Shown here one piece after another: positions 1 to 8,610 of a stretch of 64,000 nt of DNA. Source of the stretch: Legionella quinlivanii (GTDB taxonomy: Bacteria > Pseudomonadota > Gammaproteobacteria > Legionellales > Legionellaceae); the NCBI RefSeq assembly GCF_003265995.1, contig NZ_MVJN01000011.1, positions 38,162 to 102,161 of the forward strand. The letters run 5' to 3'. The notes beneath the pieces were generated by a model. The model searched no databases. It had not been told where the DNA came from and saw only the letters and a list, made by a program, of their open reading frames with translations. Numbering within the stretch: the first letter of the stretch is position 1; every line of letters begins with the position of its first letter. Made by a program: the position numbers and the translations under genes.

Positions 1-2769
1 TAGCAGATAATCTGCTTTTTTTCTTTCCAGTGCCAGACTTAATTGTGTGGCCAGAATATCAAAAAGACCCAGCTCATTTTCATTGATGACTAATTTTTTT
101 GTTGGATAAAACTCAAAAATACATTCCACCTTATCACTTAAAAAAAGAGGCACGGCGATCACCTGATTTAAGGTAAGTTTATTCCACTTATTAACCAGAA
201 TCGCCTTGAATTTTTCAATGTCAACGCCAGATAATTGTGACTTTCCTTCCTGCCATGCTCTCCCCGCCAGCCCTTCACCATAGGCTAGCGAAAAAGGAGG
301 GAACTCCCCCTCCCCTAACATTTCAGGTTCAATCTCTTTTTTAGACCAGATAGCTGTAGCCACCATGACATTGGCGGCGGGGTGATAGCGATAAAGAATA
401 CCTTTGGAAAAGGGAGTTGTAAGGCCAATCAGCGATAAGCAGTTCCTAAGCGCCGTATCGATATCATCAGACATTAAAACCAAATGAGTTGATTGATCAA
501 TTAAGTCCATTTCCTTGATTTTTTTTGATAACTTGGCCTGGGTTAACTTAAGGGCACTGATATCAACATGCGTACCAACAACCCGTCGAATTTTACCATC
601 GGGATCGAGAATGCCTTGACCACGGCAAAAGATCCATACCAGCTTTCCATTTTGATGTCTGTAACGAACCTCCTGTTTGAAAGGAAAGCGGCCTTTGGAA
701 AGCAAATGTTGTTTTAAATTGTTTTCGACAATAGCAAAATCTTCAGGAATCACATGCTCTCTAAAAAAATTCACATGTGAATGAGAATAACGTGCATCCA
801 GACCTAAAGAACGAAGCAATTTTTTTGACAAGCGGCATTCTTTCGTCTCCAGATTAATATCCCACCAGCCATCAGTCGTTTCGTCAAGAATGTGATCGTA
901 AAGAGCAATATTCTCGCGGAATAAGTTGACACTGTATTCACGAGCCATTAATTCCTGTTTTAAGGCGTTGATATCCGAAATATCACGTAAGCTAAACGAA
1001 TATCCCAGGAACTCTTTTTCTTCATTCAGAAAAGGGCTGGCTTTTAACATTACCAGGGACTCTTCTCCATTTAGATTGGTCAACGGCAATTCCAGGTTTT
1101 TTATTGCTCCTCTGTCCGCCAGTATTTTAGCTATATCCCTTTTAATTTTTTTATCTTTTAAATGCAATACATCAAATAAACTACGTCCCAAAACACCATT
1201 TTTTCTAAAATAGCCCATTGAATCAACGAACGTTTCATTACACTCCGTAATTAGGTTGCCCGTATCAATGAATAAAAGCATATCAGGGGAGTATTCATAA
1301 ATGCGTTCATACTTGGCTTTCATTTCAGATAATTGCTGGTTTCTGTTTTGCATCGTATTACGCAGCTTTTCATTTTTCATATTGACGCTGTGTTTCAAAT
1401 AATTAATAAATGCCAAAAGGCCGGTGATTATCAGGCCAAAAAATAAAAAGAAATCGGGCAAAACAGGGCTATTGCTTCGTAAATAATTGTTACTTGGCCA
1501 GATGAAGAACCGCAGTTCACCCGCAAGAGAATACACCTCCAGTTTATCGGCAAATCGCAAATTGCTGCTATTACTGGGTTCAGTAGACAAACGCTCAAAA
1601 AGTATATGCTGATTATCAGAAATCCTGAGATTAAAGCCTCGCGGCAGAAGACTGTTAATGGTATCGGATAGAAATTTGGTAAAATCGAAAAGCATAAGCC
1701 TGTTTGAATCATTCGCACTCAGCAAACAGAGATAATAATGATTATTTGACTGCTTTCGAGAAACTACTGTTCGTATTCCGGTACTTGTGGATGGGGCATT
1801 ATCGCAGAGCGGCGCCCACTCGCCCTGATTCACCGCCCGTTGATTGCTATTGGTCATTAAACCCTGGTTTGCCTGCCATTGGATATATACCAGGCTCGAC
1901 ATATCTTCGAGGTAATGAACAGCATCTTTTTTTATTCGTTCATCGTCTATAGGTGAATCGCTGACCCGATAGAAAAAGCGCCTTGCCGCTTCAGCCTGAG
2001 ATCCAAGAACAGTCTTGATTTCATTACTGACCACCATCGCCTCATTTTGAATTTTTTTCTGTACATTGTATTCAAAATCCATATACAAAAACTGCCAGAA
2101 CAGGATGGACGCAAGTGTTCCGGTAACCACTATCGCAATAGTTTCGATCAAACCCACATAAAAACTCCGAAAACGAAGAAGAAACAAAGTAATAAGGGAA
2201 CTGCTTAAAAAGATAATACCCAGTGCGGTCTGGATCGACATAGCGGTCAAACCCGACCATAGATAAACGGCTTTAATCTCAAGAAAATAGGAAATAGCCG
2301 ACAGGAAAGTCAAGCCAAAGACTACACAAACGAGGGCTAGTTGGGTGAAGCGTATAATTCTCGAATGACATTTAAGGTGCATCAGAAGAGCAGTATTTAA
2401 TAAAATTAAACACAAGGCCGTATTTGGAGCCATCCGTCCCGGATAGGTCACGTTTAGGTCCATGTAACCAAACAGGTCATCTATACGAAAATTCATATCG
2501 GTCAGATATTGAGCAAAGGTCAGAACAGCCAGAAGATTGGCAAACTGGCTCAAAATTAACGCCAACTTTTTCCTTGAAGGTAAGGCCAATATAGAGATGC
2601 TGCTCAAGGCAATGCACAATGCAGTATTAAACTGCATGGGATAATGACTACCTGCAAAGATATGAATCTGTGATGCAGCCACAATCCACAGCATCATACC
2701 AAAAAGACTGATCAGCAAAGATAGTGAAGCAAATATTTTTATGGTAATGATATTGCGAAATTTTTGCAT
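1..2769 (-). CDS. Membrane sensor protein with PAS-PAS-GAF domains, C-terminus cut by window edge
   Basis: The frame is open for 923 codons from an ATG at 2769 to the left edge, so the output domain is outside the window. I see many hydrophobic helices in residues 1-230, a roughly 200-residue probably extracytoplasmic segment, another membrane helix near 435-457, and a short coiled coil. A first PAS domain follows (about 487-590, with the EYSPDMLLFID start typical of PAS). A second PAS with a PAC tail lies at about 622-737 (DGWWDINLET, ending GTHVDIS). A GAF-like domain covers about 757-914 (AYGEGLAGRAWQ, then VIAVPLF). This layout is usual for sensor histidine kinases or diguanylate cyclases. 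Which of the two cannot be decided here, because neither a DHp/HATPase nor a GGDEF domain is in view. The ligand is unknown. Confidence 0.8.
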   Translation of the reverse strand, partial: MQKFRNIITIKIFASLSLLISLFGMMLWIVAASQIHIFAGSHYPMQFNTALCIALSSISILALPSRKKLALILSQFANLLAVLTFAQYLTDMNFRIDDLFGYMDLNVTYPGRMAPNTALCLILLNTALLMHLKCHSRIIRFTQLALVCVVFGLTFLSAISYFLEIKAVYLWSGLTAMSIQTALGIIFLSSSLITLFLLRFRSFYVGLIETIAIVVTGTLASILFWQFLYMDFEYNVQKKIQNEAMVVSNEIKTVLGSQAEAARRFFYRVSDSPIDDERIKKDAVHYLEDMSSLVYIQWQANQGLMTNSNQRAVNQGEWAPLCDNAPSTSTGIRTVVSRKQSNNHYYLCLLSANDSNRLMLFDFTKFLSDTINSLLPRGFNLRISDNQHILFERLSTEPSNSSNLRFADKLEVYSLAGELRFFIWPSNNYLRSNSPVLPDFFLFFGLIITGLLAFINYLKHSVNMKNEKLRNTMQNRNQQLSEMKAKYERIYEYSPDMLLFIDTGNLITECNETFVDSMGYFRKNGVLGRSLFDVLHLKDKKIKRDIAKILADRGAIKNLELPLTNLNGEESLVMLKASPFLNEEKEFLGYSFSLRDISDINALKQELMAREYSVNLFRENIALYDHILDETTDGWWDINLETKECRLSKKLLRSLGLDARYSHSHVNFFREHVIPEDFAIVENNLKQHLLSKGRFPFKQEVRYRHQNGKLVWIFCRGQGILDPDGKIRRVVGTHVDISALKLTQAKLSKKIKEMDLIDQSTHLVLMSDDIDTALRNCLSLIGLTTPFSKGILYRYHPAANVMVATAIWSKKEIEPEMLGEGEFPPFSLAYGEGLAGRAWQEGKSQLSGVDIEKFKAILVNKWNKLTLNQVIAVPLFLSDKVECIFEFYPTKKLVINENELGLFDILATQLSLALERKKADYLL

Positions 2770-2884
2770 ATTATTTAAAAAGAGCACTTCCGTGTCACTC
2801 CATTTTTAACGCCGCGAGGCTTTTGCTTTTACCAATTACTCCCCTTAAGTATAGACAATATTACCTCCATCCCCATTGCCCACG

Positions 2885-3021
2885 GCCATTAAGTTAAGGA
2901 ATTGGTCATTCCCGCGAAGGCGGGAATCCACTCCTCAGTTGGCATTATCGCTAGCTCAGAGATGGTTCCCCGCATTCGCGGGGAAGACAGTTTAATAGAA
3001 AATGGGGCTTAACTTAATGGC
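2885..3021. repeat. MITE-like element with 14-bp terminal inverted repeats
   Basis: The ends GCCATTAAGTTAAG (2885-2898) and CTTAACTTAATGGC (3008-3021) are perfect 14-bp inverted repeats. ACG flanks both sides (2882-2884 and 3022-3024) and could be a 3-bp target duplication. Inside are two GC-rich hairpins: ATTCCCGC/GCGGGAAT (2908-2915/2920-2927) and TTCCCCGC/GCGGGGAA (2966-2973/2978-2985). It encodes no protein. It lies between the sensor gene start and the end of the HerA-like gene, where it could also act as a hairpin at the 3' end of the latter. The mobile nature is inference from structure. Confidence 0.6.
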
Positions 3022-3031
3022 ACGACCCTCA

Positions 3032-4549
3032 TTACCGGCGTTTCTTCACGCCCAGAATTTTAAGCAGCTGATCAGTAAGCTGACGAAAGAACTGACGAAC
3101 CAATTGCCGAAATAAGCTGTTTTTGCTTAATTGATCAATCATTGAAGGCTCTGCCTGCTCCCTTGGTTTTCGTTTCTTACTTTCATCCAGGGTCATATCG
3201 ATAGTATTCTTTTTGCGCTCTGCAAGAATTTCGGCTGCTGAACGCGTATTGACCTTCCGCCGATATTGCGATACCAGAGAGGATTGTTGGACCACTGAAC
3301 TTAGCTCTTGCTCAGTTAAAGCGCCCATACGCGATTCGGGCGCTCTGATCATGCACTGAATTAATGGCGTCGGCTGGCCTTTCCCATCCAAAGCACTGAG
3401 TAACGCTTCTCCAATGCCCAAAGAGGTTAATAGCTGCTCTGTATTATAATAGTTAGTCGGTGGAAAGTTCTGAGCCACCAGCTTCATGGCCTGTCGATCT
3501 TTAGCGGTAAAGGCGCGCAGGGCATGCTGAATTTTCAAACCTAACTGGCTGAGAATGCTATCAGGAATGTCCTTGGGTGTTTGTGTACTGAATATCAGAC
3601 CAATTCCTTTTGAACGAATCAGTTTGACAATGGTTTCCAGCAGATTGAGCAGGGCCTTACTGGCATTTTTGAAGATAAGATGCGCTTCATCTATAAATAA
3701 CACCAGTTTCGGCTTATCCGGATCCCCTAGCTCTGGCATCACACGGTATACATCCGATAAAAGCTTCAGCATGAATGTTGAAAATAGCTTGGGTTTATCC
3801 TGCATATCCATTAATCGAAGAATGGAGATAATGCCTAACCCCTGATTCGTTGTGCGCATCAAATCCATCACATTAAATGCGGGTTCTGCAAAAAAACTGT
3901 TACCGCCCTGCGTTTCGAGTTCGATAATTTTACGGGTGATAATACCTATCGACGAAGAAGCGATTCCACCAAAACGGGATTCTATCTCTGTCTTGCCGGC
4001 ATCTGTCTGTACATACTGTAACAAGGCTTTGAAATCACTTAAATCGATTAAGGGAAGTTGCTCTTCTTTTGCATATTGGAAGATAACGGTTACCACACCG
4101 GATTGCGTTTCATTAATGTCCAGCATCCGTGAAAACAGAATGGGACCAAAATCAGCGACTGTCGCTTTGACAGGAACGCCTTGCTGCTCGTCATTCAAAG
4201 TTAGAAACTCAACCGGAAAACCGCGCGGGGTAAACGATAAATTCAAGTCCTGGCAGCGCCTTCGTAAAAAATCATTTTCCACTCCCGGTAAAGCCAACCC
4301 TGACACGTCGCCCTTTATATCCATGACCAGACTGGGAACACCGGCGAGTGACAATTGCTCGCAAAGCACCTGCATGGTTTTGGTTTTACCACTTCCGGTG
4401 GCGCCAGCAATCAACCCATGCCGGTTAAAGGATTTCAGTACCAGATTCACCGGAGAGTCAGGCAATAGCTTGTTATCAAGCAGAATTCCACCAATATCCA
4501 TTACCGGATACTCAGCGGCGGCATATGCTTTGCGTAATTCCTCATTCAT
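3032..4549 (-). CDS. HerA/YjgR-type ATPase (DUF853 family)
   Basis: This 505-residue protein has the size and layout of the DUF853/YjgR family of HerA-FtsK superfamily ATPases. The Walker A motif GATGSGKT is at residues 49-56, a second conserved strand reads VMDIKGDVSG, and Walker B is the LFIDEAH segment followed by an STQTPKDIP sensor-like motif. The C-terminus is basic and probably flexible. These ATPases are predicted DNA-translocating or remodelling motors; the cellular role of the family is not settled. The ATG at 4549 is preceded by AAGGAAG at a good distance. The gene lies downstream of fur on the same strand with a 106-bp gap and no visible terminator between them. Confidence 0.85.
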   Translation of the reverse strand: MNEELRKAYAAAEYPVMDIGGILLDNKLLPDSPVNLVLKSFNRHGLIAGATGSGKTKTMQVLCEQLSLAGVPSLVMDIKGDVSGLALPGVENDFLRRRCQDLNLSFTPRGFPVEFLTLNDEQQGVPVKATVADFGPILFSRMLDINETQSGVVTVIFQYAKEEQLPLIDLSDFKALLQYVQTDAGKTEIESRFGGIASSSIGIITRKIIELETQGGNSFFAEPAFNVMDLMRTTNQGLGIISILRLMDMQDKPKLFSTFMLKLLSDVYRVMPELGDPDKPKLVLFIDEAHLIFKNASKALLNLLETIVKLIRSKGIGLIFSTQTPKDIPDSILSQLGLKIQHALRAFTAKDRQAMKLVAQNFPPTNYYNTEQLLTSLGIGEALLSALDGKGQPTPLIQCMIRAPESRMGALTEQELSSVVQQSSLVSQYRRKVNTRSAAEILAERKKNTIDMTLDESKKRKPREQAEPSMIDQLSKNSLFRQLVRQFFRQLTDQLLKILGVKKRR

Positions 4550-4655
4550 TTTTGTAACTTCCTTGCAATACTGATCTTTTGCCTAAGTATAATTCAGTTT
4601 ACCGGTCATCAAGAGAATTTATCTTTATCCATCATCTCCATGATAAATAGTCTAA

Positions 4656-5072
4656 TCATTTCACCTGGCAATTTGGGCAAAGACCATAGATATTCAGCGC
4701 ATGGTCAGTCATTTTAAAATTGGCACGTTCAGCAATCAGCCGCTGACGCTCTTCAATCACCTCATCGACAAATTCATCCACCCGTCCGCATTTAACACAG
4801 ACAAGATGATCATGATGATCACCCTGGGTCAATTCAAAAACTGAATACCCTCCTTCAAAATTGTGTCGGGCAACCAGGCCAGCAGCTTCAAACTGGGTTA
4901 AAACTCGGTATACCGTGGCCAGGCCTACATCCTCGCCCATGTCCAATAATGCCTTGTAGACATTCTCGGCGCTAAGATGGTGTTCTTTAGACTGTTCAAG
5001 GATTTGTAATACCTTGAGTCTGGGCATGGTAATTTTTAATCCAGCGTCTTTTAACTGTTGGCTCTCTTCCAC
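4656..5072 (-). CDS. fur: Ferric uptake regulator Fur
   Basis: Fur is a metal-dependent transcriptional repressor that binds Fe(II) and shuts off iron acquisition genes. The 138-residue protein has the N-terminal winged helix (about 1-80, with the recognition segment GLATVYRVLTQFEAAG) and a C-terminal dimerisation and metal domain. Metal ligands visible are HHLSAEN at 31-37, the HHDH cluster at 86-89, the CVKC pair (C92, C95) and the terminal CPNC pair (C132, C135). These match the regulatory and structural zinc sites of the family. The gene is divergent from bamE across a short intergenic region. That fur sits next to bamE fits many gammaproteobacteria. No clear Fur box was identified by eye. 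Confidence 0.95.
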   Translation of the reverse strand: MEESQQLKDAGLKITMPRLKVLQILEQSKEHHLSAENVYKALLDMGEDVGLATVYRVLTQFEAAGLVARHNFEGGYSVFELTQGDHHDHLVCVKCGRVDEFVDEVIEERQRLIAERANFKMTDHALNIYGLCPNCQVK

Positions 5073-5122
5073 ACAGGCTCCTTAAAAAGCTAATCGATTG
5101 GAGTGTCTTTCTACGAATGACA

Positions 5123-5131
5123 TGCTATTAT
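5123..5131 (+). promoter_or_regulatory. Extended -10 promoter element for bamE
   Basis: TGCTATTAT (5123-5131) fits an extended -10 box (TGn plus TATTAT). No good -35 box is at the right spacing. If used, transcription would start near 5138, downstream of the ATG at 5130, which favours the bamE start at 5160. Confidence 0.45.
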
Positions 5132-5159
5132 GGCGAAATTTTTCAGGACAGGCAAAATT

Positions 5160-5474
5160 ATGCGATTGTTACGTTTATTACTTGCTCTTACAATTTCATT
5201 CGGCATTGCATCGTGCGCCTCTTATGATTTTTCAAGACGAATCGTTCAGCAGGGTAATCTTTTACCGCAATCCACTGTATCTCGGCTTAAGACAGGCATG
5301 AGCAAACAAGATGTCGCTATTTTATTGGGAAGCAGTCTTTTGAGCCCAACCTTTAATAATAACCGTTGGGATTATGCCTACACCTGGCGCAAAGGCAGCT
5401 CACCGCTCAAGGTAAAAAACGTTTCCTTATATTTCAGTAATGGCGTGCTGACTCGTATTGAGCATTTTCCCTAG
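5160..5474 (+). CDS. bamE: Outer membrane assembly lipoprotein BamE (SmpA/OmlA)
   Basis: BamE is a small lipoprotein of the BAM complex, which inserts beta-barrel proteins into the outer membrane. From the ATG at 5160 the product is 104 residues. It has a short basic N-terminus, a hydrophobic stretch and the lipobox IASC, with the lipidated cysteine at residue 19. The mature part carries the SmpA/OmlA signature: LKTGMSKQDVAILLGSS, then a WDYAYTW strand and a final strand ending in IEHFP. An in-frame ATG at 5130 would add ten residues in front of the signal peptide. I prefer 5160 because the signal peptide then has normal length and the likely -10 box overlaps 5130. The gene is convergent with rnfH. 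Confidence 0.9.
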   Translation: MRLLRLLLALTISFGIASCASYDFSRRIVQQGNLLPQSTVSRLKTGMSKQDVAILLGSSLLSPTFNNNRWDYAYTWRKGSSPLKVKNVSLYFSNGVLTRIEHFP

Positions 5475-5482
5475 ACTTTAGC

Positions 5483-5513
5483 GGTTAAGCCTGGCTGCAA
5501 GCCGGGTTTAACC
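5483..5513. terminator. Hairpin between convergent bamE and rnfH
   Basis: GGTTAAGCCTGGC and GCCGGGTTTAACC pair over 13 positions with two G-U pairs and a 5-nt loop. It lies between two convergent genes and could end transcription from both sides. There is no T-run on either strand, so it is not a classical intrinsic terminator. Confidence 0.4.
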
Positions 5514-5529
5514 AGCATGCACTGCCATT

Positions 5530-5802
5530 TCATTTTACAGCTTTGGCTCGAATACGCCTTTTTTCCTTGGGGTCATTGGTTAATTTACGATAGACCTCCA
5601 CCCGGTCCCCGTTTTTCAATTGCGTATCAGCAGATACTTTTCTTGAGAAAATACCATAATCCAATTCCAAAACCTCAGGGTAGACGTCCAATAACCCAGA
5701 TTGTCGGATCGCATCTCCAACAGTGGCACCATCAGCCAGCGAACATTTAACCTGAAATATCTCTTGTCCCAAAGGAATAAACACCACCTCAATGTCAAGC
5801 AT
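5530..5802 (-). CDS. rnfH: RnfH family ubiquitin-like protein
   Basis: RnfH (formerly RatB) is a small beta-grasp protein related to ThiS/MoaD and ubiquitin; its precise function is not established. The product from the ATG at 5802 is 90 residues: an N-terminal strand LDIEVVFIP, the LADGATVGDAIRQSGLL helix region, then a GIFSRKV segment and the conserved GDRVEVYRKLTNDPKEKRR tail. A longer reading frame to 5949 would run inside ratA and is not supported. The start overlaps the end of ratA by 8 bp (ATGCTTGA), so the two are translationally coupled, as in many gammaproteobacteria where ratA and rnfH are neighbours. Confidence 0.9.
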   Translation of the reverse strand: MLDIEVVFIPLGQEIFQVKCSLADGATVGDAIRQSGLLDVYPEVLELDYGIFSRKVSADTQLKNGDRVEVYRKLTNDPKEKRRIRAKAVK

Positions 5803-6223
5803 ACAAATTCTCTGCCCGGTCACAAAACGCATCCACCATCTTATTGGTAATTTGCTCAAAAATAGGGCCCAGCAACATCGAAAACATTCTGCCGGCAAAC
5901 TCAAACTCGAGGTCGAAAGAGATTTTGCACCCTTCATCAACCTCATCAAAACGCCAGAACCCTTCTAAATGGCTGAAGGGCCCGTCGACCAAACGAATTT
6001 CAATCATTTTATTTGCTTGCAAACGGTTGCGAGTTGTAAATGATTTATTCATTCCGGCAGCCGAGATGAGCAATGTCGCCTGGACCTCGTCAGCGTCTCG
6101 ATGATGTATAATACTTTGACTGCAGTATGGAAGAAACTCGGCATAATGCTCCACTTCATTAACCAGTGTATACATTTGCTCGCAACTAAATTTCACAATG
6201 CGTGACTTTTGTACAATCGTCAT
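5795..6223 (-). CDS. ratA: RatA family SRPBCC/START-fold protein
   Basis: This 142-residue protein belongs to the SRPBCC (START-like) family of RatA/YfjG and of the mitochondrial Coq10 proteins. E. coli RatA has been reported as a toxin that blocks ribosome subunit joining, while Coq10 relatives bind ubiquinone, so either role is possible. Visible features are the start EVEHYAEFLPYCSQS, a central strand region, GPFSHLEGFWRF, and the C-terminal amphipathic helix LGPIFEQITNKMVDAFCDRA. The ATG overlaps the stop of the upstream esterase by four bases (ATGA), and its own end overlaps rnfH by 8 bp, giving a tight three-gene operon. Confidence 0.9.
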   Translation of the reverse strand: MTIVQKSRIVKFSCEQMYTLVNEVEHYAEFLPYCSQSIIHHRDADEVQATLLISAAGMNKSFTTRNRLQANKMIEIRLVDGPFSHLEGFWRFDEVDEGCKISFDLEFEFAGRMFSMLLGPIFEQITNKMVDAFCDRAENLYA

Positions 6224-6879
6224 GCCTTTTCTCCCAGCAATCTTTTTAACCAGCTATCTAAATCATTAATCTCACTTTGACAGATAGAATGTTCCATCGG
6301 ATAGTCTTTTATGGTCAGATCATGATAACCCCTGGATTCTAAAAACCTGCAAGAGTAGTTAGTCCAATCGGGTAAAACGACATTGTCAAAACGTCCATAT
6401 CCTATAAAAAAAGGCGTTTCGCGGGGTAAATGGAACTGGCATTCACTGGCAAGAGGCAAATAGCCGGAAAGCGACACGACACCGCCAATTGCCTGAGGGC
6501 GGTTCAAGGCCGTATGCAAAGCCATTGCAGCTCCCTGGGAAAAGCCAGCTAATATAATCTGCTTTTCAGTCATGCCCGTTTCAAGCTGCGACTGGATAAC
6601 CGCATTGATTTGCTTTTCGGATTCCTTGATTCCCTCGCCATCTTCGCGATCGGTTAACTCAAAGCCGACGATGTCATACCAGGCCGGCATGTGCATGCCG
6701 CCATTTATCGTCACAGGCCGAACGGGAGCATTCATAAACACATGACGAACGGGCAGCGTGCTTATTGGATATTGTGATGCTAACCCTGACATATCCGAGG
6801 CGTCAGCTCCTAAACCATGCATCCAAATTACCGAAGCCAACGGCGGTGTATCTGGCTCTTTTGTGTAAACGTTCAACAA
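6220..6879 (-). CDS. Carboxylesterase/phospholipase family alpha/beta hydrolase
   Basis: The 219-residue protein is an alpha/beta hydrolase of the carboxylesterase and acyl-protein thioesterase type. The oxyanion segment MHGLGADASD is near residue 20, the nucleophile elbow GFSQG puts Ser at 114, and Asp165 (GRFDNVV) and His197 (MEHSI) complete the triad in the family's usual order. Such enzymes hydrolyse short acyl esters or thioesters. The substrate cannot be told from the sequence. There is no signal peptide, so it is probably cytosolic. It is the first gene of an operon with ratA and rnfH, overlapping ratA by 4 bp. No functional link to them is obvious. Confidence 0.85.
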   Translation of the reverse strand: MLNVYTKEPDTPPLASVIWMHGLGADASDMSGLASQYPISTLPVRHVFMNAPVRPVTINGGMHMPAWYDIVGFELTDREDGEGIKESEKQINAVIQSQLETGMTEKQIILAGFSQGAAMALHTALNRPQAIGGVVSLSGYLPLASECQFHLPRETPFFIGYGRFDNVVLPDWTNYSCRFLESRGYHDLTIKDYPMEHSICQSEINDLDSWLKRLLGEKA

Positions 6880-7044
6880 AGCTCTCCGAAAAAAGGGAAA
6901 TTATCACCAATGCGCTATCACAGTGCAAGAAAAAGCAATGATTCCTGATGAAACTGACTTATTGATTCAAATGGCCTGAATTTATCCCTGGACAAATTGA
7001 TATCCGTTTTAAAGCTCAGCGATCTGGCAGGATCGTTAAAAGCA

Positions 7045-7053
7045 TGATAAAAT
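7045..7053 (+). promoter_or_regulatory. Possible extended -10 element upstream of the nuclease-like ORF
   Basis: TGATAAAAT (7045-7053) fits an extended -10 box about 38 bp before the ATG at 7091. The -35 region is weak. The region 6880-7090 separates two divergent genes and holds nothing else that I recognise. Confidence 0.3.
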
Positions 7054-7090
7054 AACCTCCTTGATGTATTATTTGTAATCAACCAGCCCA

Positions 7091-8485
7091 ATGATAGAGC
7101 AAATCGAGTCCTTCCTCCTGTTCCTGCAAGAAAAAAAATCCAGAAAACTATCTCCTCAGGATTGGAATGAGGCTTGCCGCTTACACCAGACTGCCGATAC
7201 AAAAGACTCCGCTAAACGCCTGACAGAAGGACTTGCCGCTCAATTAAGTCTCCCTGAAGACTGCATTGGCCAATACATCTCTAAAACCGACTGCAGCAGC
7301 GACACCAGATGGTATCATTTTAATTACCTGCAGGAGAATTATAATCAGGAAAACCTCACTTCATTTGCGATACAGGCCTCGTCCCTGCTGCCTGCTGAAA
7401 ATGGTTTAAACCTGACGCCCTACGTCTGGTTTGAATTATACAAACGCTTTGATACCCAGGAAAGGGAGCGATTATCGAGGCCTTTTTTACAGCTGCATTT
7501 AGCCCGTCTTCAAAATCTTAATCATGATAATCTGATTGCCGCTTTGGCAGAAAAAAAACCGCGGCGAAATTGTACTCCCTTCTTTCATTCTCAACCCCCG
7601 AGTAAAAGAAAACGGCAGAGCCAGGAGGAAATCGATTATTCGACCAATCGGCTTATTCTGGCGAAAAACGCTTCCAATACATTTTGTCAGTCGCCGCTAA
7701 AAGACAAAGGCGTTCGCATAGCAGAAATTCAGCCGACAAGCCCTGGGGAGAACTGCCGCACTTATCTGAAAGTAGGAAGAACGCCGGGTGGCCGAGAGGC
7801 ACGCCTGGCCTATAGAACAGAGACCTCAGAGTTATGGACTCATACGACTCCTGATAATAACCCGCGTTTTAACGGCGCGCTCAGGGTGCCCGGGCAGTCT
7901 GTGGCCACCCTGAAAACACGATTCAAGCATATCTGGGAACGAGCTGGCAAAGTTACATTTACGGCAACCCTTCACCAGATTGAAGAAAATCAGAATAAAA
8001 AGCGTCCATGCAATCAGTTTACAATCTTCAGAGCGGCCTGCAAGGACGTGTTTAAAGCCCATGGCGTAGAAATTGATGCCGAGTCTACAGGTCATATGTT
8101 TCACTGGACGCATTTAATTGCCTTATTCCTCGGAGGCGAGCACGATCAGCAGTCTATTACCGCGGCAACGAGAGCAGCCAATCTCAATATACTGGAAGCT
8201 ATCGAAAACGACACCGCTGAAAAACTGAAACAGCAATGGCCAAACGTTCCGAGTGTACGCATTGAGGTAACCCCTCACTATCAGCAAGATAATTTAATTC
8301 CTCAAACCCTGCACTTTATGCTGAGCTGGACAGAAACCAACTCGCATGGAGTGACAGTTGCACGTCAAAAAGAACATTTTATCAACGCCTGCTCTCATCA
8401 GCGCTACAACAGGGCCATGCTCGATACCTTTAAAACACTGGATCAACTGGAAACGGAGCGAATCAGCTCACTTGTGACGGCCTAA
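7091..8485 (+). CDS. Unrecognised protein with possible DNA/RNA non-specific nuclease domain and NLS-like motif
   Basis: I do not recognise this 464-residue protein. Its C-terminal part (about 330-412) resembles the Endonuclea_NS_2-type beta-beta-alpha metal nucleases. It has a THLIALFLGG segment (His341), a helix AATRAANLNILEAIE with Asn364 and Glu372, then a strand with VEVTP-type spacing (RIEVTPHY) and a later IPQTLHF. The usual family motif is RGHLIA; here Thr replaces Gly before the His, so activity is uncertain. Residues 155-175 hold two basic clusters, KKPRR and KRKR, twelve residues apart, which match a bipartite nuclear localisation signal. There is no signal peptide or membrane segment. 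A stop lies in frame 15 bases before the ATG, so the start cannot be further upstream; no good ribosome binding site is seen. A Dot/Icm effector is possible but unproven. Confidence 0.5.
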   Translation: MIEQIESFLLFLQEKKSRKLSPQDWNEACRLHQTADTKDSAKRLTEGLAAQLSLPEDCIGQYISKTDCSSDTRWYHFNYLQENYNQENLTSFAIQASSLLPAENGLNLTPYVWFELYKRFDTQERERLSRPFLQLHLARLQNLNHDNLIAALAEKKPRRNCTPFFHSQPPSKRKRQSQEEIDYSTNRLILAKNASNTFCQSPLKDKGVRIAEIQPTSPGENCRTYLKVGRTPGGREARLAYRTETSELWTHTTPDNNPRFNGALRVPGQSVATLKTRFKHIWERAGKVTFTATLHQIEENQNKKRPCNQFTIFRAACKDVFKAHGVEIDAESTGHMFHWTHLIALFLGGEHDQQSITAATRAANLNILEAIENDTAEKLKQQWPNVPSVRIEVTPHYQQDNLIPQTLHFMLSWTETNSHGVTVARQKEHFINACSHQRYNRAMLDTFKTLDQLETERISSLVTA

Positions 8486-8604
8486 TCTTTCCATCCAGGA
8501 TATCCTGTCAAACCGCTCACAAGATGCCTTGTTTTATGGATTGCACACTAAACAGACTGTGAATCATTTACACCGCGGCTCTTTTATATCACACTGACGA
8601 TGAT

Positions 8605-8610
8605 TATAAT
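8605..8610 (+). promoter_or_regulatory. -10 element upstream of lptM-dapF-trk
   Basis: TATAAT (8605-8610) is a perfect -10 hexamer 24 bp before the lptM ATG. The -35 region is AT-rich but not close to consensus. It would drive lptM, dapF, trkA and trkH. Confidence 0.45.

Noticed and set aside
926..1952. Several ORFs of 80-95 codons near the left end
   Set aside because: They overlap the long sensor frame, which is open through the edge and has PAS/GAF motifs.
3852..4574. 240-codon ORF on the plus strand
   Set aside because: It lies antisense to the HerA-like gene, which has clear motifs; the translated protein has no recognisable feature.
5130..5159. Earlier ATG of bamE
   Set aside because: It overlaps the probable -10 box and would put ten extra residues before the signal peptide.
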